Source: Symsagittifera roscoffensis (lineage: Eukaryota > Xenacoelomorpha > Acoela > Convolutidae). From it: a DNA stretch of 64,000 nt. Below are positions 43,560 through 58,799 of this stretch, piece by piece. Under the pieces are notes generated by a model. It made no database searches and was not told where the DNA came from. It saw only the letters and a program-made list of their open reading frames with translations. How positions within the stretch are numbered: the stretch's first letter is position 1; each line of letters opens with the position of its first letter. Location: positions 32,278,401-32,342,400 of the forward strand of contig NC_087067.1 of assembly GCF_963678635.1 (NCBI RefSeq), given 5' to 3'. Made by a program: the position numbers and the translations under genes.

Positions 43560-45600
43560 AAATATAAGATTGAAATATTTATATTTATTTCATGGACCGG
43601 ATCAGTTTTTGAAAAAAATATCTCAGCATGGGGTTGCTTTTTTCAGTTAATTCATTTCAGACTGAAATGAATCTGTAAACTCAAAACTTTGGACAAAAAT
43701 AGGCAAAAACTGTCCAGCCTTGAAATTGGATCGAGTTCATTTTTCTCTGATGGTTGCTTTGAATGATTCTTAAACGTTGATCTCGATAGAAAAGTTAAAA
43801 ACGTTGCGTCCACAGCGCATTAAGACTTTCAATTAGTATATAAGATATAAGATTGAAATATTTATATTTATTTCATGGACCGATTAGGTTTTCGAAAAAA
43901 ATTATCTCAGCTTGGAGGTTGCTGTTTTCAGTTAATTCGTTTCAGACTGAAATGACTCTGTAAACTCAAAACTTTGGACAAAAATAGGCAAAAACTGTCC
44001 AGCCTTGAAATTGGATCGAGTTCGTTTTTCTCTGATGGTTGCTTTGAATGATTCTTAAACGTTGCGCTCGATAGAAAAGTTAAAAACGTTGCGTCCACAG
44101 CGCATTAAGACTTTCAATTAGTATATAAGATATAAGATTGAAATATTTATATTTATTTCATGGACCGAATCAGTTTTTGAAAAACTTATCTCAGCATGGG
44201 GTTGCTTTTTTCAGTAAATTCATTTCAGACTGAAATGAATCTGTAAACGCAAAATTTTGGACAAGAATAGGCAAGTACTGTACAGCGCATTAAGACTTAC
44301 AATTAGTATATAAGATATAAGATTGAAATATTTATATTTATTTCATGGACCGATTAGGTTTTCGAAAAAAATTATCTCAGCTTGGAGGTTGCTGTTTTCA
44401 GTTAATTCGTTTCAGACTGAAATGACTCTGTAAACTCAAAACTTTGGACAAAAATAGGCAAAAACTGTCCAGCCTTGAAATTGGATCGAGTTCGTTTTTC
44501 TCTGATGGTTGCTTTGAATGATTCTTAAACGTTGCGCTCGATAGAAAAGTTAAAAACGTTGCGTCCACAGCGCATTAAGACTTTCAATTAGTATATAAGA
44601 TATAAGATTGAAATATTTATATTTATTTCATGGACCGAATCAGTTTTTGAAAAACTTATCTCAGCATGGGGTTGCTTTTTTCAGTAAATTCATTTCAGAC
44701 TGAAATGAATCTGTAAACGCAAAACTTTGGACAAAAATAGGCAAGTACTGTCCGGCCTTGAAATTGGATCGAGTTCATTTTTCTCTGATGGTTGCTTTGA
44801 ATGATTCTTAAACGTTGATCTCGATAGAAAAGTTAAAACGTTGCGTCCATAGCGCATTAAGACTTTCATTTAAAATATAAGATTGAAATATTTATATTTA
44901 TTTCATGGACCGGATCAGTTTTTGAAAAAAATATCTCAGCATGGGGTTGCTTTTTTCAGTTAATTCATTTCAGACTGAAATGAATCTGTAAACTCAAAAC
45001 TTTGGACAAAAATAGGCAAAAACTGTCCAGCCTTGAAATTGGATCGAGTTCATTTTTCTCTGATGGTTGCTTTGAATGATTCTTAAACGTTGATCTCGAT
45101 AGAAAAGTTAAAAACGTTGCGTCCACAGCGCATTAAGACTTTCAATTAGTATATAAGATATAAGATTGAAATATTTATATTTATTTCATGGACCGATTAG
45201 GTTTTCGAAAAAAATTATCTCAGCTTGGAGGTTGCTGTTTTCAGTTAATTCGTTTCAGACTGAAATGACTCTGTAAACTCAAAACTTTGGACAAAAATAG
45301 GCAAAAACTGTCCAGCCTTGAAATTGGATCGAGTTCGTTTTTCTCTGATGGTTGCTTTGAATGATTCTTAAACGTTGCGCTCGATAGAAAAGTTAAAAAC
45401 GTTGCGTCCACAGCGCATTAAGACTTTCAATTAGTATATAAGATATAAGATTGAAATATTTATATTTATTTCATGGACCGAATCAGTTTTTGAAAAACTT
45501 ATCTCAGCATGGGGTTGCTTTTTTCAGTAAATTCATTTCAGACTGAAATGAATCTGTAAACGCAAAATTTTGGACAAGAATAGGCAAGTACTGTACAGCG
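43560..45600. repeat. Sat280 ~1,320-bp duplicated block
   Basis: About 720 bp at 43560-44280 is nearly identical to 44880-45600, including the rare variants ACCGATTAGG, AATGACTCTGTAAAC, GTTGCGCTCGATAG and GGACAAGAATAGG. An additional partial copy of the block lies between, at 44290-44700. Confidence 0.85.
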
Positions 45601-48600
45601 CATTAAGACTTACAATTAGTATATAAGATATAAGATTGAAATATTTATATTTATTTCATGGACCGATTCGGTTTTCGAAAAAATTATCTCAGCTTGGAGG
45701 TTGCTGTTTTCAGTTAATTCGTTTCAGACTGAAATGAATCTGTAAACGCAAAATTTTGGACAAAAATAGGCAAGTACTGTCCAGCCTTGAAATTGGATCG
45801 AGTTCATTTTTCTCTGATGGTTGCTTTGAATGATTCTTAAACGTTGATCTCGATAGAAAAGTTAAAAACGTTGCGTCCACAGCGCATTAAGACTTTCAAT
45901 TAGTATATAAGATATAAGATTGAAATATTTATATTTATTTCATGGACCGATTCGGTTTTCGAAAAAAATTATCTCAGCTTGGAGGTTGCTGTTTTCAGTT
46001 AATTCGTTTCAGACTGAAATGACTCTGTAAACTCAAAACTTTGGACAAAAATAGGCAAAAACTGTCCAGCCTTGAAATTGGATCGAGTTCATTTTTCTCT
46101 GATGGTTGCTTTGAATGATTCTTAAACTTTGTTCTCGATAGAAAAAATAAAACGTTGCGTCCATAGCGCATTAAGACTTTCATTTAATATATAAGATTGA
46201 AATATTTATATTTATTTCATGGACCGAATCAGTTTTTGAAAAACTTATCTCAGCATGGGGTTGCTTTTTTCAGTAAATTCATTTCAGACTGAAATGAATC
46301 TGTAAACGCAAAATTTTGGACAAGAATAGGCAAGTACTGTACAGCGCATTAAGACTTACAATTAGTATAAAAGATATAAGATTGAAATATTTATATTTAT
46401 TTCATGGACCGATTCGGTTTTCGAAAAAATTATCTCAGCTTGGAGGTTGCTGTTTTCAGTTAATTCGTTTCAGACTGAAATGAATCTGTAAACGCAACAT
46501 TTTGGACAAAAATAGGCAAGTACTGTCCAGCCTTGAAATTGGATCGAGTTCATTTTTCTCTGATGGTTGCTTTGAATGATTCTTTAACGTTGATCTCGAT
46601 AGAAAAGTTAAAACGTTGCGTCCATAGCGCATTAAGACTTTCATTTAATATATAAGATTGAAATATTTATATTTATTTCATGGACCGAATCAGTTTTTGA
46701 AAAAATTATCTCAGCATGGGGTTGCTTTTTTCAGTTAATTCATTTCAGACTGAAATGAATCTGTAAACTCAAAACTTTGGACAAAAATAGGCAAAAACTG
46801 TCCAGCCTTGAAATTGGATCGAGTTCATTTTTCTCTGATGGTTGCTTTGAATGATTCTTAAACGTTGATCTCGATAGAAAAGTTAAAACGTTGCGTCCAT
46901 AGCGCATTAAGACTTTCATTTAATATATAAGATTGAAATATTTATATTTATTTCATGGACCGAATCAGTTTTTGAAAAAATTATCTCAGCATGGGGTTGC
47001 TTTTTTCAGTTAATTCATTTCAGACTGAAATGAATCTGTAAACTCAAAACTTTGGACAAAAATAGGCAAAAACTGTCCAGCCTTGAAATTGGATCGAGTT
47101 CATTTTTCTCTGATGGTTGCTTTGAATGATTCTTAAACGTTGATCTCGATAGAAAAGTTAAAAACGTTGCGTCCACAGCGCATTAAGACTTTCAATTAGT
47201 ATATAAGATATAAGATTGAAATATTTATATTTATTTCATGGACCGATTCGGTTTTCGAAAAAAATTATCTCAGCTTGGAGGTTGCTGTTTTCAGTTAATT
47301 CGTTTCAGACTGAAATGACTCTGTAAACTCAAAACTTTGGACAAAAATAGGCAAAAACTGTCCAGCCTTGAAATTGGATCGAGTTCATTTTTCTCTGATG
47401 GTTGCTTTGAATGATTCTTAAACTTTGTTCTCGATAGAAAAAATAAAACGTTGCGTCCATAGCGCATTAAGACTTTCATTTAATATATAAGATTGAAATA
47501 TTTATATTTATTTCATGGACCGAATCAGTTTTTGAAAAAATTATCTCAGCATGGGGTTGCTTTTTTCAGTTAATTCATTTCAGACTGAAATGAATCTGTA
47601 AACTCAAAACTTTGGACAAAAATAGGCAAAAACTGTCCAGCCTTGAAATTGGATCGAGTTCATTTTTCTCTGATGGTTGCTTTGAATGATTCTTAAACGT
47701 TGATCTCGATAGAAAAGTTAAAACGTTGCGTCCATAGCGCATTAAGACTTTCATTTAATATATAAGATTGAAATATTTATATTTATTTCATGGACCGAAT
47801 CAGTTTTTGAAAAAATTATCTCAGCATGGGGTTGCTTTTTTCAGTTAATTCATTTCAGACTGAAATGAATCTGTAAATTCAAAACTTTGGACAAAAATAG
47901 GCAAAAACTGTCCAGCCTTGAAATTGGATCGAGTTCATTTTTCTCTGATGGTTGCTTTGAATGATTCTTAAACGTTGATCTCGATAGAAAAGTTAAAACG
48001 TTGCGTCCATAGCGCATTAAGACTTTATTTAATATATAAGATTGAAATATTTATATTTATTTCATGGACCGAATCAGTTTTCGAAAAAATTATATCAGCA
48101 TGGGGGTTGCTGTTTCCAGTTAATTCGTTTCAGACTGAAATGACTCTGTAAACTCAAAACTTTGGACAAAAATAGGCAAGTACTGTACAGCGCATTAAGA
48201 CTTTCAATTAGTATATAAGATATAAGATTGAAATATTTATATTTATTTCATGGACCGATTCGGTTTTCGGAAAAATTATCTCAGCTTGGAGGTTGCTGTT
48301 TTCAGTTAATTCGTTTCAGACTGAAATGACTCTGTAAACTCAAAACTTTGGACAAAAATAGGCAAAAACTGTCCAGCCTTGAAATTGGATCGAGTTCATT
48401 TTTCTCTGATGGTTGCTTCGAATGATTCTTAAACGTTGTTCTCGATAGAAAAAATAAAACGTTGCGTCCATAGCGCATTAAGACTTTCATTTAATATATA
48501 AGATTGAAATATTTATATTTATTTCATGGACCGAATCAGTTTTTGAAAAAATTATCTCAGCATGGGGTTGCTTTTTTCAGTTAATTCATTTCAGACTGAA

Positions 48601-49279
48601 ATGAATCTGTAAACGCAAAATTTTGGACAAAAATCGGCAAGTATTGTACAGCGCATTAAGACTTTCAATTAGTATATAAGATATAAGATTGAAATATTTA
48701 TATTTATTTCATGGACCGATTCGGTTTTCGGAAAAATTATCTCAGCTTGGAGGTTGCTGTTTTCAGTTAATTCGTTTCAGACTGAAATGAATCTGTAAAC
48801 TCAAAACTTTGGACAAAAATAGGCGAAAACTGTCCAGCCTTGAATTGGATCGAGTTCATTTTTCTCTGATGGTTGCTTTGAATGATTCTTAAACGTTGAT
48901 CTCGATAGAAAAGTTAAAAAGTTGCGTCCATAGCGCATTAAGACTTTCATTTAAAATATAAGATTGAAATATTTATATTTATTTCATGGACCGAATCAGT
49001 TTTCGAAAAAATTATCTCAGCATGGGGGTTGCTGTTTTCAGTTAATTCGTTTCAGACTGAAATGAATCTGTAAACCCAAAATTTTGGACAAAAATAGGCA
49101 AGTACTGTCCAGCCTTGAAATTGGATCGAGTTCGTTTTTCTCTGATGGTTGCTTTGAATGATTCTTAACGTTGTGCTCGATAGAAAAGTTAAAAACGTTG
49201 CGTCCACAGCGCATTAAGACTTTCAATTAGTATATAAGATATAAGATTGAAATATTTATATTTATTTCATGGACCGATT

Positions 49280-52200
49280 CGGTTTTCGAAAAAAATTATC
49301 TCAGCTTGGAGGTTGCTGTTTTCAGTTAATTCGTTTCAGACTGAAATGACTCTGTAAACTCAATACTTTGGACAAAAATAGGCAAAAACTGTCCAGCATT
49401 GAAATTGGATCGAGTTCATTTTTCTCTGATGGTTGCTTTGAATGATTCTTAAACGTTGTTCTCGATAGAAAAAATAAAACGTTGCGTCCATAGCGCATTA
49501 AGACTTTCATTTAATATATAAGATTGAAATATTTATATTTATTTCATGGACCGAATCAGTTTTTGAAAAAATTATCTCAGCATGGGGTTGCTTTTTTCAG
49601 TTAATTCATTTCAGACTGAAATGAATCTGTAAACGCAAAATTTTGGACAAAAATAGGCAAGTACTATCCAGCCTTGAAATTGGATCGAGTTCGTTTTTCT
49701 CTGATGGTTGCTTTGAATGATTCTTAAACGTTGTGCTCGATAGAAAAGTTAAAAACGTTGCGTCCACAGCGCATTAAGACTTTCAATTAGTATATAAGAT
49801 ATAAGATTGAAATATTTATATTTATTTCATGGACCGAATCAGTTTTCGAAAAAATTATCTCAGCATGGGGGTTGCTGTTTTCAGTTAATTCGTTTCAGAC
49901 TGAAATGAATTTGTAAACCCAAAATTTTGGACAAAAATAGGCAAGTACTGTCCAGCCTTGAAATTGGATCGAGTTCGTTTTTCTCTGATGGTTGCTTTGA
50001 ATGATTCTTAAACGTTGTGCTCGATAGAAAAGTTAAAAACGTTGCGTCCACAGCGCATTAAGACTTTCAATTAGTATATAAGATATAAGATTGAAATATT
50101 TATATTTATTTCATGGACCGATTCGGTTTTCGGAAAAATTATCTCAGCTTGGAGGTTGCTGTTTTCAGTTAATTCGTTTCAGACTGAAATGAATCTGTAA
50201 ACTCAAAACTTTGGACAAAAATAGGCGAAAACTGTCCAGCCTTGAATTGGATCGAGTTCATTTTTCTCTGATGGTTGCTTTGAATGATTCTTAAACGTTG
50301 ATCTCGATAGAAAAGTTAAAAAGTTGCGTCCATAGCGCATTAAGACTTTCATTTAAAATATAAGATTGAAATATTTATATTTATTTCATGGACCGAATCA
50401 GTTTTCGAAAAAATTATCTCAGCATGGGGGTTGCTGTTTTCAGTTAATTCGTTTCAGACTGAAATGAATCTGTAAACCCAAAATTTTGGACAAAAATAGG
50501 CAAGTACTGTCCAGCCTTGAAATTGGATCGAGTTCGTTTTTCTCTGATGGTTGCTTTGAATGATTCTTAAACGTTGTGCTCGATAGAAAAGTTAAAAACG
50601 TTGCGTCCACAGCGCATTAAGACTTTCAATTAGTATATAAGATATAAGATTGAAATATTTATATTTATTTCATGGACCGATTCGGTTTTCGAAAAAAATT
50701 ATCTCAGCTTGGAGGTTGCTGTTTTCAGTTAATTCGTTTCAGACTGAAATGACTCTGTAAACTCAAAACTTTGGACAAAAATAGGCAAAAACTGTCCAGC
50801 ATTGAAATTGGATCGAGTTCATTTTTCTCTGATGGTTGCTTTGAATGATTCTTAAACGTTGTTCTCGATAGAAAAAATAAAACGTTGCGTCCATAGCGCA
50901 TTAAGACTTTCATTTAATATATAAGATTGAAATATTTATATTTATTTCATGGACCGAATCAGTTTTTGAAAAAATTATCTCAGCATGGGGTTGCTTTTTT
51001 CAGTTAATTCATTTCAGACTGAAATGAATCTGTAAACGCAAAATTTTGGACAAAAATAGGCAAGTACTATCCAGCCTTGAAATTGGATCGAGTTCGTTTT
51101 TCTCTGATGGTTGCTTTGAATGATTCTTAAACGTTGTGCTCGATAGAAAAGTTAAAAACGTTGCGTCCACAGCGCATTAAGACTTTCAATTAGTATATAA
51201 GATATAAGATTGAAATATTTATATTTATTTCATGGACCGAATCAGTTTTCGAAAAAATTATCTCAGCATGGGGGTTGCTGTTTTCAGTTAATTCGTTTCA
51301 GACTGAAATGAATTTGTAAACCCAAAATTTTGGACAAAAATAGGCAAGTACTGTCCAGCCTTGAAATTGGATCGAGTTCGTTTTTCTCTGATGGTTGCTT
51401 TGAATGATTCTTAAACGTTGTGCTCGATAGAAAAGTTAAAAACGTTGCGTCCACAGCGCATTAAGACTTTCAATTAGTATATAAGATATAAGATTGAAAT
51501 ATTTATATTTATTTCATGGACCGATTCGGTTTTCGAAAAAAATTATCTCAGCTTGGAGGTTGCTGTTTTCAGTTAATTCGTTTCAGACTGAAATGACTCT
51601 GTAAACTCAAAACTTTGGACAAAAATAGGCAAAAACTGTCCAGCCTTGAAATTGGATCGAGTTCATTTTTCTCTGATGGTTGCTTTCAATGATTCTTAAA
51701 CGTTGTTCTCGATAGAAAAAATAAAACGTTGCGTCCATAGCGCATTAAGACTTTCATTTAATATATAAGATTGAAATATTTATATTTATTTCATGGACCG
51801 AATCAGTTTTTGAAAAAATTATCTCAGCATGGGGTTGCTTTTTTCAGTTAATTCATTTCAGACTGAAATGAATCTGTAAACGCAAAATTTTGGACAAAAA
51901 TAGGCAAGTACTATCCAGCCTTGAAATTAGATCGAGTTCGTTTTTCTCTGATGGTTGCTTTGAATGATTCTTAAACGTTGTGCTCGATAGAAAAGTTAAA
52001 AACGTTGCGTCCACAGCGCATTAAGACTTTCAATTAGTATATAAGATATAAGATTGAAATATTTATATTTATTTTATGGACCGATTCGGTTTTCGAAAAA
52101 ATTATCTCAGCATGGCGGTCGCTGTTTTCAGTCAATTCGTTTCAGACTGAAATGAATCTGTAAACTCAAAACTTTGGACAAAATAGGCAAAAACTGTCCA

Positions 52201-55200
52201 GCCTTGAAATTGGATCGAGTTCATTTTTCTCTGATGGTTGCTTTGAATGATTCTTAAACGTTGTTCTCAATAGAAAAGTTAAAACGTTGCGTCCGTAGCG
52301 CATTAAGACTTTCATTTATTATATAAGATATAAGATTGAAATATTTATATTTATTTCATGGACCGATTCGGTTTTCGAAAAAAATATCTCAGCATGGAGG
52401 TTGCTGTTTTCAGTCAATTCGTTTCAGACTGAAATGAATCTGTAAAGTCAAAACTTTGGACAAAAATAGGCAAAAACTGTCCAGCCCTGAAATTGGATCG
52501 AGTTCATTTTTCTCTTATGGTTGCTTTGAATGATTCTTAAACGTTGTTCTCGATAGAAAAGTTAAAACGTTGCGTCCATAGCGCATTAAGACTTTCATTT
52601 AATATATAAGATTGAATTATTTATATTTATTTCATGGACCGAATCAGTTTTCGAAAAAATTATCTCAGCATGGGGGTTGCTGTTTTCAGTTAATTCGTTT
52701 CAGACTGAAATGAATCTGTAAACCCAAAATTTTGGACAAAAATAGGCAAGTACTGTCCAGCCTTGAAATTGGATCGAGTTCGTTTTTCTCTGATGGTTGC
52801 TTTGAATGATTCTTAAACGTTGTGCTCGATAGAAAAGTTAAAAACGTTGCGTCCACAGCGCATTAAGACTTTCAATTAGTATATAAGATATAAGATTGAA
52901 ATATTTATATTTATTTCATGGACCGATTCGGTTTTCGAAAAAAATTATCTCAGCTTGGAGGTTGCTGTTTTCAGTTAATTCGTTTCAGACTGAAATGACT
53001 CTGTAAACTCAAAACTTTGGACAAAAATAGGCAAAAACTGTCCAGCATTGAAATTGGATCGAGTTCATTTTTCTCTGATGGTTGCTTTGAATGATTCTTA
53101 AACGTTGTTCTCGATAGAAAAAATAAAACGTTGCGTCCATAGCGCATTAAGACTTTCATTTAATATATAAGATTGAAATATTTATATTTATTTCATGGAC
53201 CGAATCAGTTTTTGAAAAAATTATCTCAGCATGGGGTTGCTTTTTTCAGTTAATTCATTTCAGACTGAAATGAATCTGTAAACGCAAAATTTTGGACAAA
53301 AATAGGCAAGTACTATCCAGCCTTGAAATTGGATCGAGTTCGTTTTTCTCTGATGGTTGCTTTGAATGATTCTTAAACGTTGTGCTCGATAGAAAAGTTA
53401 AAAACGTTGCGTCCACAGCGCATTAAGACTTTCAATTAGTATATAAGATATAAGATTGAAATATTTATATTTATTTCATGGACCGAATCAGTTTTCGAAA
53501 AAATTATCTCAGCATGGGGGTTGCTGTTTTCAGTTAATTCGTTTCAGACTGAAATGAATTTGTAAACCCAAAATTTTGGACAAAAATAGGCAAGTACTGT
53601 CCAGCCTTGAAATTGGATCGAGTTCGTTTTTCTCTGATGGTTGCTTTGAATGATTCTTAAACGTTGTGCTCGATAGAAAAGTTAAAAACGTTGCGTCCAC
53701 AGCGCATTAAGACTTTCAATTAGTATATAAGATATAAGATTGAAATATTTATATTTATTTCATGGACCGATTCGGTTTTCGAAAAAAATTATCTCAGCTT
53801 GGAGGTTGCTGTTTTCAGTTAATTCGTTTCAGACTGAAATGACTCTGTAAACTCAAAACTTTGGACAAAAATAGGCAAAAACTGTCCAGCCTTGAAATTG
53901 GATCGAGTTCATTTTTCTCTGATGGTTGCTTTGAATGATTCTTAAACGTTGTTCTCGATAGAAAAAATAAAACGTTGCGTCCATAGCGCATTAAGACTTT
54001 CATTTAATATATAAGATTGAAATATTTATATTTATTTCATGGACCGAATCAGTTTTTGAAAAAATTATCTCAGCATGGGGTTGCTTTTTTCAGTTAATTC
54101 ATTTCAGACTGAAATGAATCTGTAAACGCAAAATTTTGGACAAAAATAGGCAAGTACTATCCAGCCTTGAAATTAGATCGAGTTCGTTTTTCTCTGATGG
54201 TTGCTTTGAATGATTCTTAAACGTTGTGCTCGATAGAAAAGTTAAAAACGTTGCGTCCACAGCGCATTAAGACTTTCAATTAGTATATAAGATATAAGAT
54301 TGAAATATTTATATTTATTTTATGGACCGATTCGGTTTTCGAAAAAATTATCTCAGCATGGCGGTCGCTGTTTTCAGTCAATTCGTTTCAGACTGAAATG
54401 AATCTGTAAACTCAAAACTTTGGACAAAATAGGCAAAAACTGTCCAGCCTTGAAATTGGATCGAGTTCATTTTTCTCTGATGGTTGCTTTGAATGATTCT
54501 TAAACGTTGTTCTCAATAGAAAAGTTAAAACGTTGCGTCCGTAGCGCATTAAGACTTTCATTTATTATATAAGATATAAGATTGAAATATTTATTTCATG
54601 GACCGATTCGGTTTTCGAAAAAATTATCTTAGCATGGAGGTTGCTGTTTTCAGTCAATTCGTTTCAGACTGAAATGAATCTGTAAAGTCAAAACTTTGGA
54701 CAAAAATAGGCAAAAACTGTCCAGCCCTGAAATTGGATCGAGTTCATTTTTCTCTTATGGTTGCTTTGAATGATTCTTAAACGTTGTTCTCGATAGAAAA
54801 GTTAAAACGTTGCGTCCATAGCGCATTAAGACTTTCATTTAATATATAAGATTGAATTATTTATATTTATTTCATGGACCGAATCAGTTTTCGAAAAAAA
54901 TATCTCAGCATGGGGGTTGATGTTTTCAGTTAATTCGTTTCAGACTGAAATGAATCTGTTAACTCAAAACTTTGGACAAAAATAGGCAAAAACTGTCCAG
55001 CCTTGAAATTGGATCGAGTTCATTTTTCTCTGATGGTTGCTTTGAATGGTTCTTAAACGTTGTTCTTGATAGAAAAGTTAAAACGTTGCGTCCATAGCGC
55101 ATTAAGACTTTCATTTAATATATAAGATTGAAATATTTATATTTCTTTCATGGCCGAATCAGTTTTTGAAAAAATTATCTCAGCATGGGGTTGCTTTTTT

Positions 55201-58200
55201 CAGTTAATTCATTTCAGACTGAAATGAATCTGTAAACGCAAAATTTTGGACAAAAATAGGCAAGTACTGTCCAGCCTTGAAATTGGATCGAGTTCGTTTT
55301 TCTCTGATGGTTGCTTTGAATGATTCTTAAACGTTGTGCCCGATAGAAAAGTTAAAAACGTTGCGTCCACAGCGCATTAAGACTTTCAATTAGTATATAA
55401 GGTATAAGATTGAAATATTTATATTTATTTCATGGACCGATTCGGTTTTTGAAAAAATTATCTCCGCATGGAGGTCGCTGTTTTCAGTCAATTCGTTTCA
55501 GACTGAAATGAATCTGTAAACTCAAAACTTTGGACAAAAATAGGCAAAAACTGTCCAGCCTTGAAATTGGATCGAGTTCAATTTTCTCTGATGGTTGCTT
55601 TGAATGATTCTTAAACGATGTTCTCGATAGAAAAGTTAAAACGTTGCGTCCATAGCGCATTAAGACTTTCATTTAATATATAAGGTTGAATTATTTATAT
55701 TTATTTCATGGACCGAATCAGTTTTCGAAAAAATTATCTCAGCATGGGGGTTCCTGTTTTCAGTTAATTCGTTTCAGACTGAAATGAATCTGTAAACGCA
55801 AAACTTTGGACAAAAATAGGCAAGTACTGTCCAGCCTTGAAATTGGATCGAGTTCGTTTTTCTCTGATGGTTGCTTTGAATGATTCTTAAACGTTGATCT
55901 CGATAGAAAAGTTAAAAAGTTGCGTCCATAGCGCATTAAGACTTTCATTTAAAATATAAGGTATAAGATTGAAATATTTATATTTATTTCATGGACCGAT
56001 TCGGTTTTCGAAAAAAATATCTCAGCATGGAGGTTGCTGTTTTCAGTCAATTCATTTCAGACTGAAATGAATCTGTAAACGCAAAATTTTGGACAAAAAT
56101 AGGCAAGTACTGTCCAGCCTTGAAATTGGATCGAGTTCGTTTTTCTCTGATGGTTGCTTTGAATGATTCTTAAACGTTGTGCCCGATAGAAAAGTTAAAA
56201 ACATTGCGTCCACAGCGCATTAAGACTTTCAATTAGTATATAAGGTATAAGATTGAAATATTTATATTTATTTCATGGACCGATTCGGTTTTCGAAAAAA
56301 TTATCTCAGCATGGAGGTCGCTGTTTTCAGTCAATTCGTTTCAGACTGAAATGAATCTGTAAACTCAAAACTTTGGACAAAAATAGGCAAAAACTGTCCA
56401 GCCTTGAAATTGGATCGAGTTCAATTTTCTCTGATGGTTGCTTTGAATGATTCTTAAACGATGTTTTCGATAGAAAAGTTAAAACGTTGCGTCCATAGCG
56501 CATTAAGACTTTCATTTAATATATAAGGTTGAATTATTTATATTTATTTCATGGACCGAATCAGTTTTCGAAAAAATTATCTCAGCATGGGGGTTCCTGT
56601 TTTCAGTTAATTCGTTTCAGACTGAAATGAATCTGTAAACGCAAAACTTTGGACAAAAATAGGCAAGTACTGTCCAGCCTTGAAATTGGATCGAGTTCGT
56701 TTTTCTCTGATGGTTGCTTTGAATGATTCTTAAACGTTGATCTCGATAGAAAAGTTAAAAAGTTGCGTCCATAGCGCATTAAGACTTTCATTTAAAATAT
56801 AAGGTATAAGATTGAAATATTTATATTTATTTCATGGACCGATTCGGTTTTCGAAAAAAATATCTCAGCATGGAGGTTGCTGTTTTCAGTCAATTCGTTT
56901 CAGACTGAAATGAATCTGTAAAGTCAAAACTTTGGATAAAAATAGGCATAAACTGTCCAGCCCTGAAATTGGATCGAGTTCATTTTTCTCTGATGGTTGC
57001 TTTGAATGATTCTTAAACGTTGTTCTCGATAGAAAAGTTAAAACGTTGCGTCCATAGCGCATTAAGACTTTCATTTAATATATAAGATTGAATTATTTAT
57101 ATTTATTTCATGGACCGAATCAGTTTTCGAAAAAAATATCTCAGCATGGGGGTTGCTGTTTTCAGTTAATTCGTTTCAGACTGAAATGAATCTGTTAACT
57201 CAAAACTTTGGACAAAAATAGGCAAAACTGTCCAGCCTTGAAATTGGATCGAGTTCATTTTTCTCTGATGGTTGCTTTGAATGGTTCTTAAACGTTGTTC
57301 TTGATAGAAAAGTTAAAACGTTGCGTCCATAGCGCATTAAGACTTTCATTTAATATATAAGATTGAAATATTTATATTTATTTCATGGCCGAATCAGTTT
57401 TTGAAAAAATTATCTCAGCATGGGGTTGCTTTTTTCAGTTAATTCATTTCAGACTGAAATGAATCTATAAACGCAAAATTTTGGACAAAAATAGGCAAGT
57501 ACTGTCCAGCCTTGAAATTGGATCGAGTTCGTTTTTCTCTAATGGTTGCTTTGAATGATTCTTAAACGTTGTGCCCGATAGAAAAGTTAAAAACGTTGCG
57601 TCCACAGCGCATTAAGACTTTCAATTAGTTTATCAGATATAAGATTGAAATATTTATATATATTTCATGGACCGATTCGGTTTTCGAAAAAATTATCTCA
57701 GCATGGAGGTCGCTGTTTTCAGTCAATTCGTTTCAGACTGAAATGAAACTGTAAACTCAAAACTTTGGACAAAAATAGGCAAAAACTTTCCAGCCTTGAA
57801 ATTGGATCGAGTTCAATTTTCTCTGATGGTTGCTTTGAATGATTCTTAAACGATGTTCTCGATAGAAAAGTTAAAACGTTGCGTCCATAGCGCATTAAGA
57901 CTTTCATTTAATATATAAGGTTGAATTATTTATATTTATTTCATGGACCGAATCAGTTTTCGAAAAAATTATCTCAGCATGGGGGTTCCTGTTTTCAGTT
58001 AATTCGTTTCAGACTGAAATGAATCTGTAAACGCAAAACTTTGGACAAAAATAGGCAAGTACTGTCCAGCCTTGAAATTGGATCGAGTTCGTTTTTCTCT
58101 GATGGTTGCTTTGAATGATTCTTAAACGTTCTGCTCGATAGAAAAGTTAAAAACGTTGCGTCCACAGCGCATTAAGACTTTCAATTAGTATATAAGATAT

Positions 58201-58760
58201 AAGATTGAAATATTTATATTTATTTCATGGACTGAATCAGTTTTTGAAAAAATTATCTCAGCATGGGGTTGCTTTTTTCAGTTAATTCATTTCAGACTGA
58301 AATGAATCTGTAAACGCAAAATTTTGGACAAAAATAGGCAAGTACTGTCCAGCCTTGAAATTGGATCGAGTTCGTTTTTCTCTGATGGTTGCTTTGAATG
58401 ATTCTTAAACGTTGTGCCCGATAGAAAAGTTAAAAACGTTGTGTCTACAGCGCATTAAGACTTTCAATTAGTTTATAAGATATAAGATTGAAATATTTAT
58501 ATTTATTTCATGGACCGATTCGGTTTTCAAAAAAATTATCTCAGCATGGAGGTCGCTGTTTTCAGTCAATTCGTTTCAGACTGAAATGAAACTGTAAACT
58601 CAAAACTTTGGACAAAAATAGGCAAAAACTTTCCAGCCTTGAAATTGGATCGAGTTCAATTTTCTCTGATGGTTGCTTTGAATGATTCTTAAACGATGTT
58701 CTCGATAGAAAAGTTAAAACGTAGCGTCCACAGCGCATTAAGACTTTCAATTAGTATATA
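49280..58760. repeat. Sat280 region of 843-bp trimers and 1,403-bp pentamers
   Basis: Equivalent type-2 monomers start at 49322 and 50725 (1,403 apart), 50725 and 52971 (2,246 = 1,403 + 843), and 52971 and 53815 (844). Further on, 55484/56327, 55760/56603 and 57719/58562 are each 843 apart. Rare words such as GGGGGTTCCTGTTTTC and TTCTTGATAG co-vary with these periods. Confidence 0.88.
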
Positions 58761-58799
58761 AGATATAAGATTGAAATATTTATATTTATTTCATGGACC

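Larger units (their letters stand above)
37509..48660. repeat. Sat280 sub-domain with shortened (~165-bp) monomers
   Basis: The junction AAGTACTGTACAGCGCATTA (once TATTGTACAGCGC) occurs near 37509, 39077, 39537, 41955, 42689, 44276, 45590, 46334, 48181 and 48641, and I see it nowhere else in the array. It removes the ~115 bp from CCAGCCTTGAAATTGG to GTTGCGTCCA. Each deleted monomer is followed by a GATTCGG- or GATTAGG-type monomer, so one deletion spread as part of higher-order units. Confidence 0.9.
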
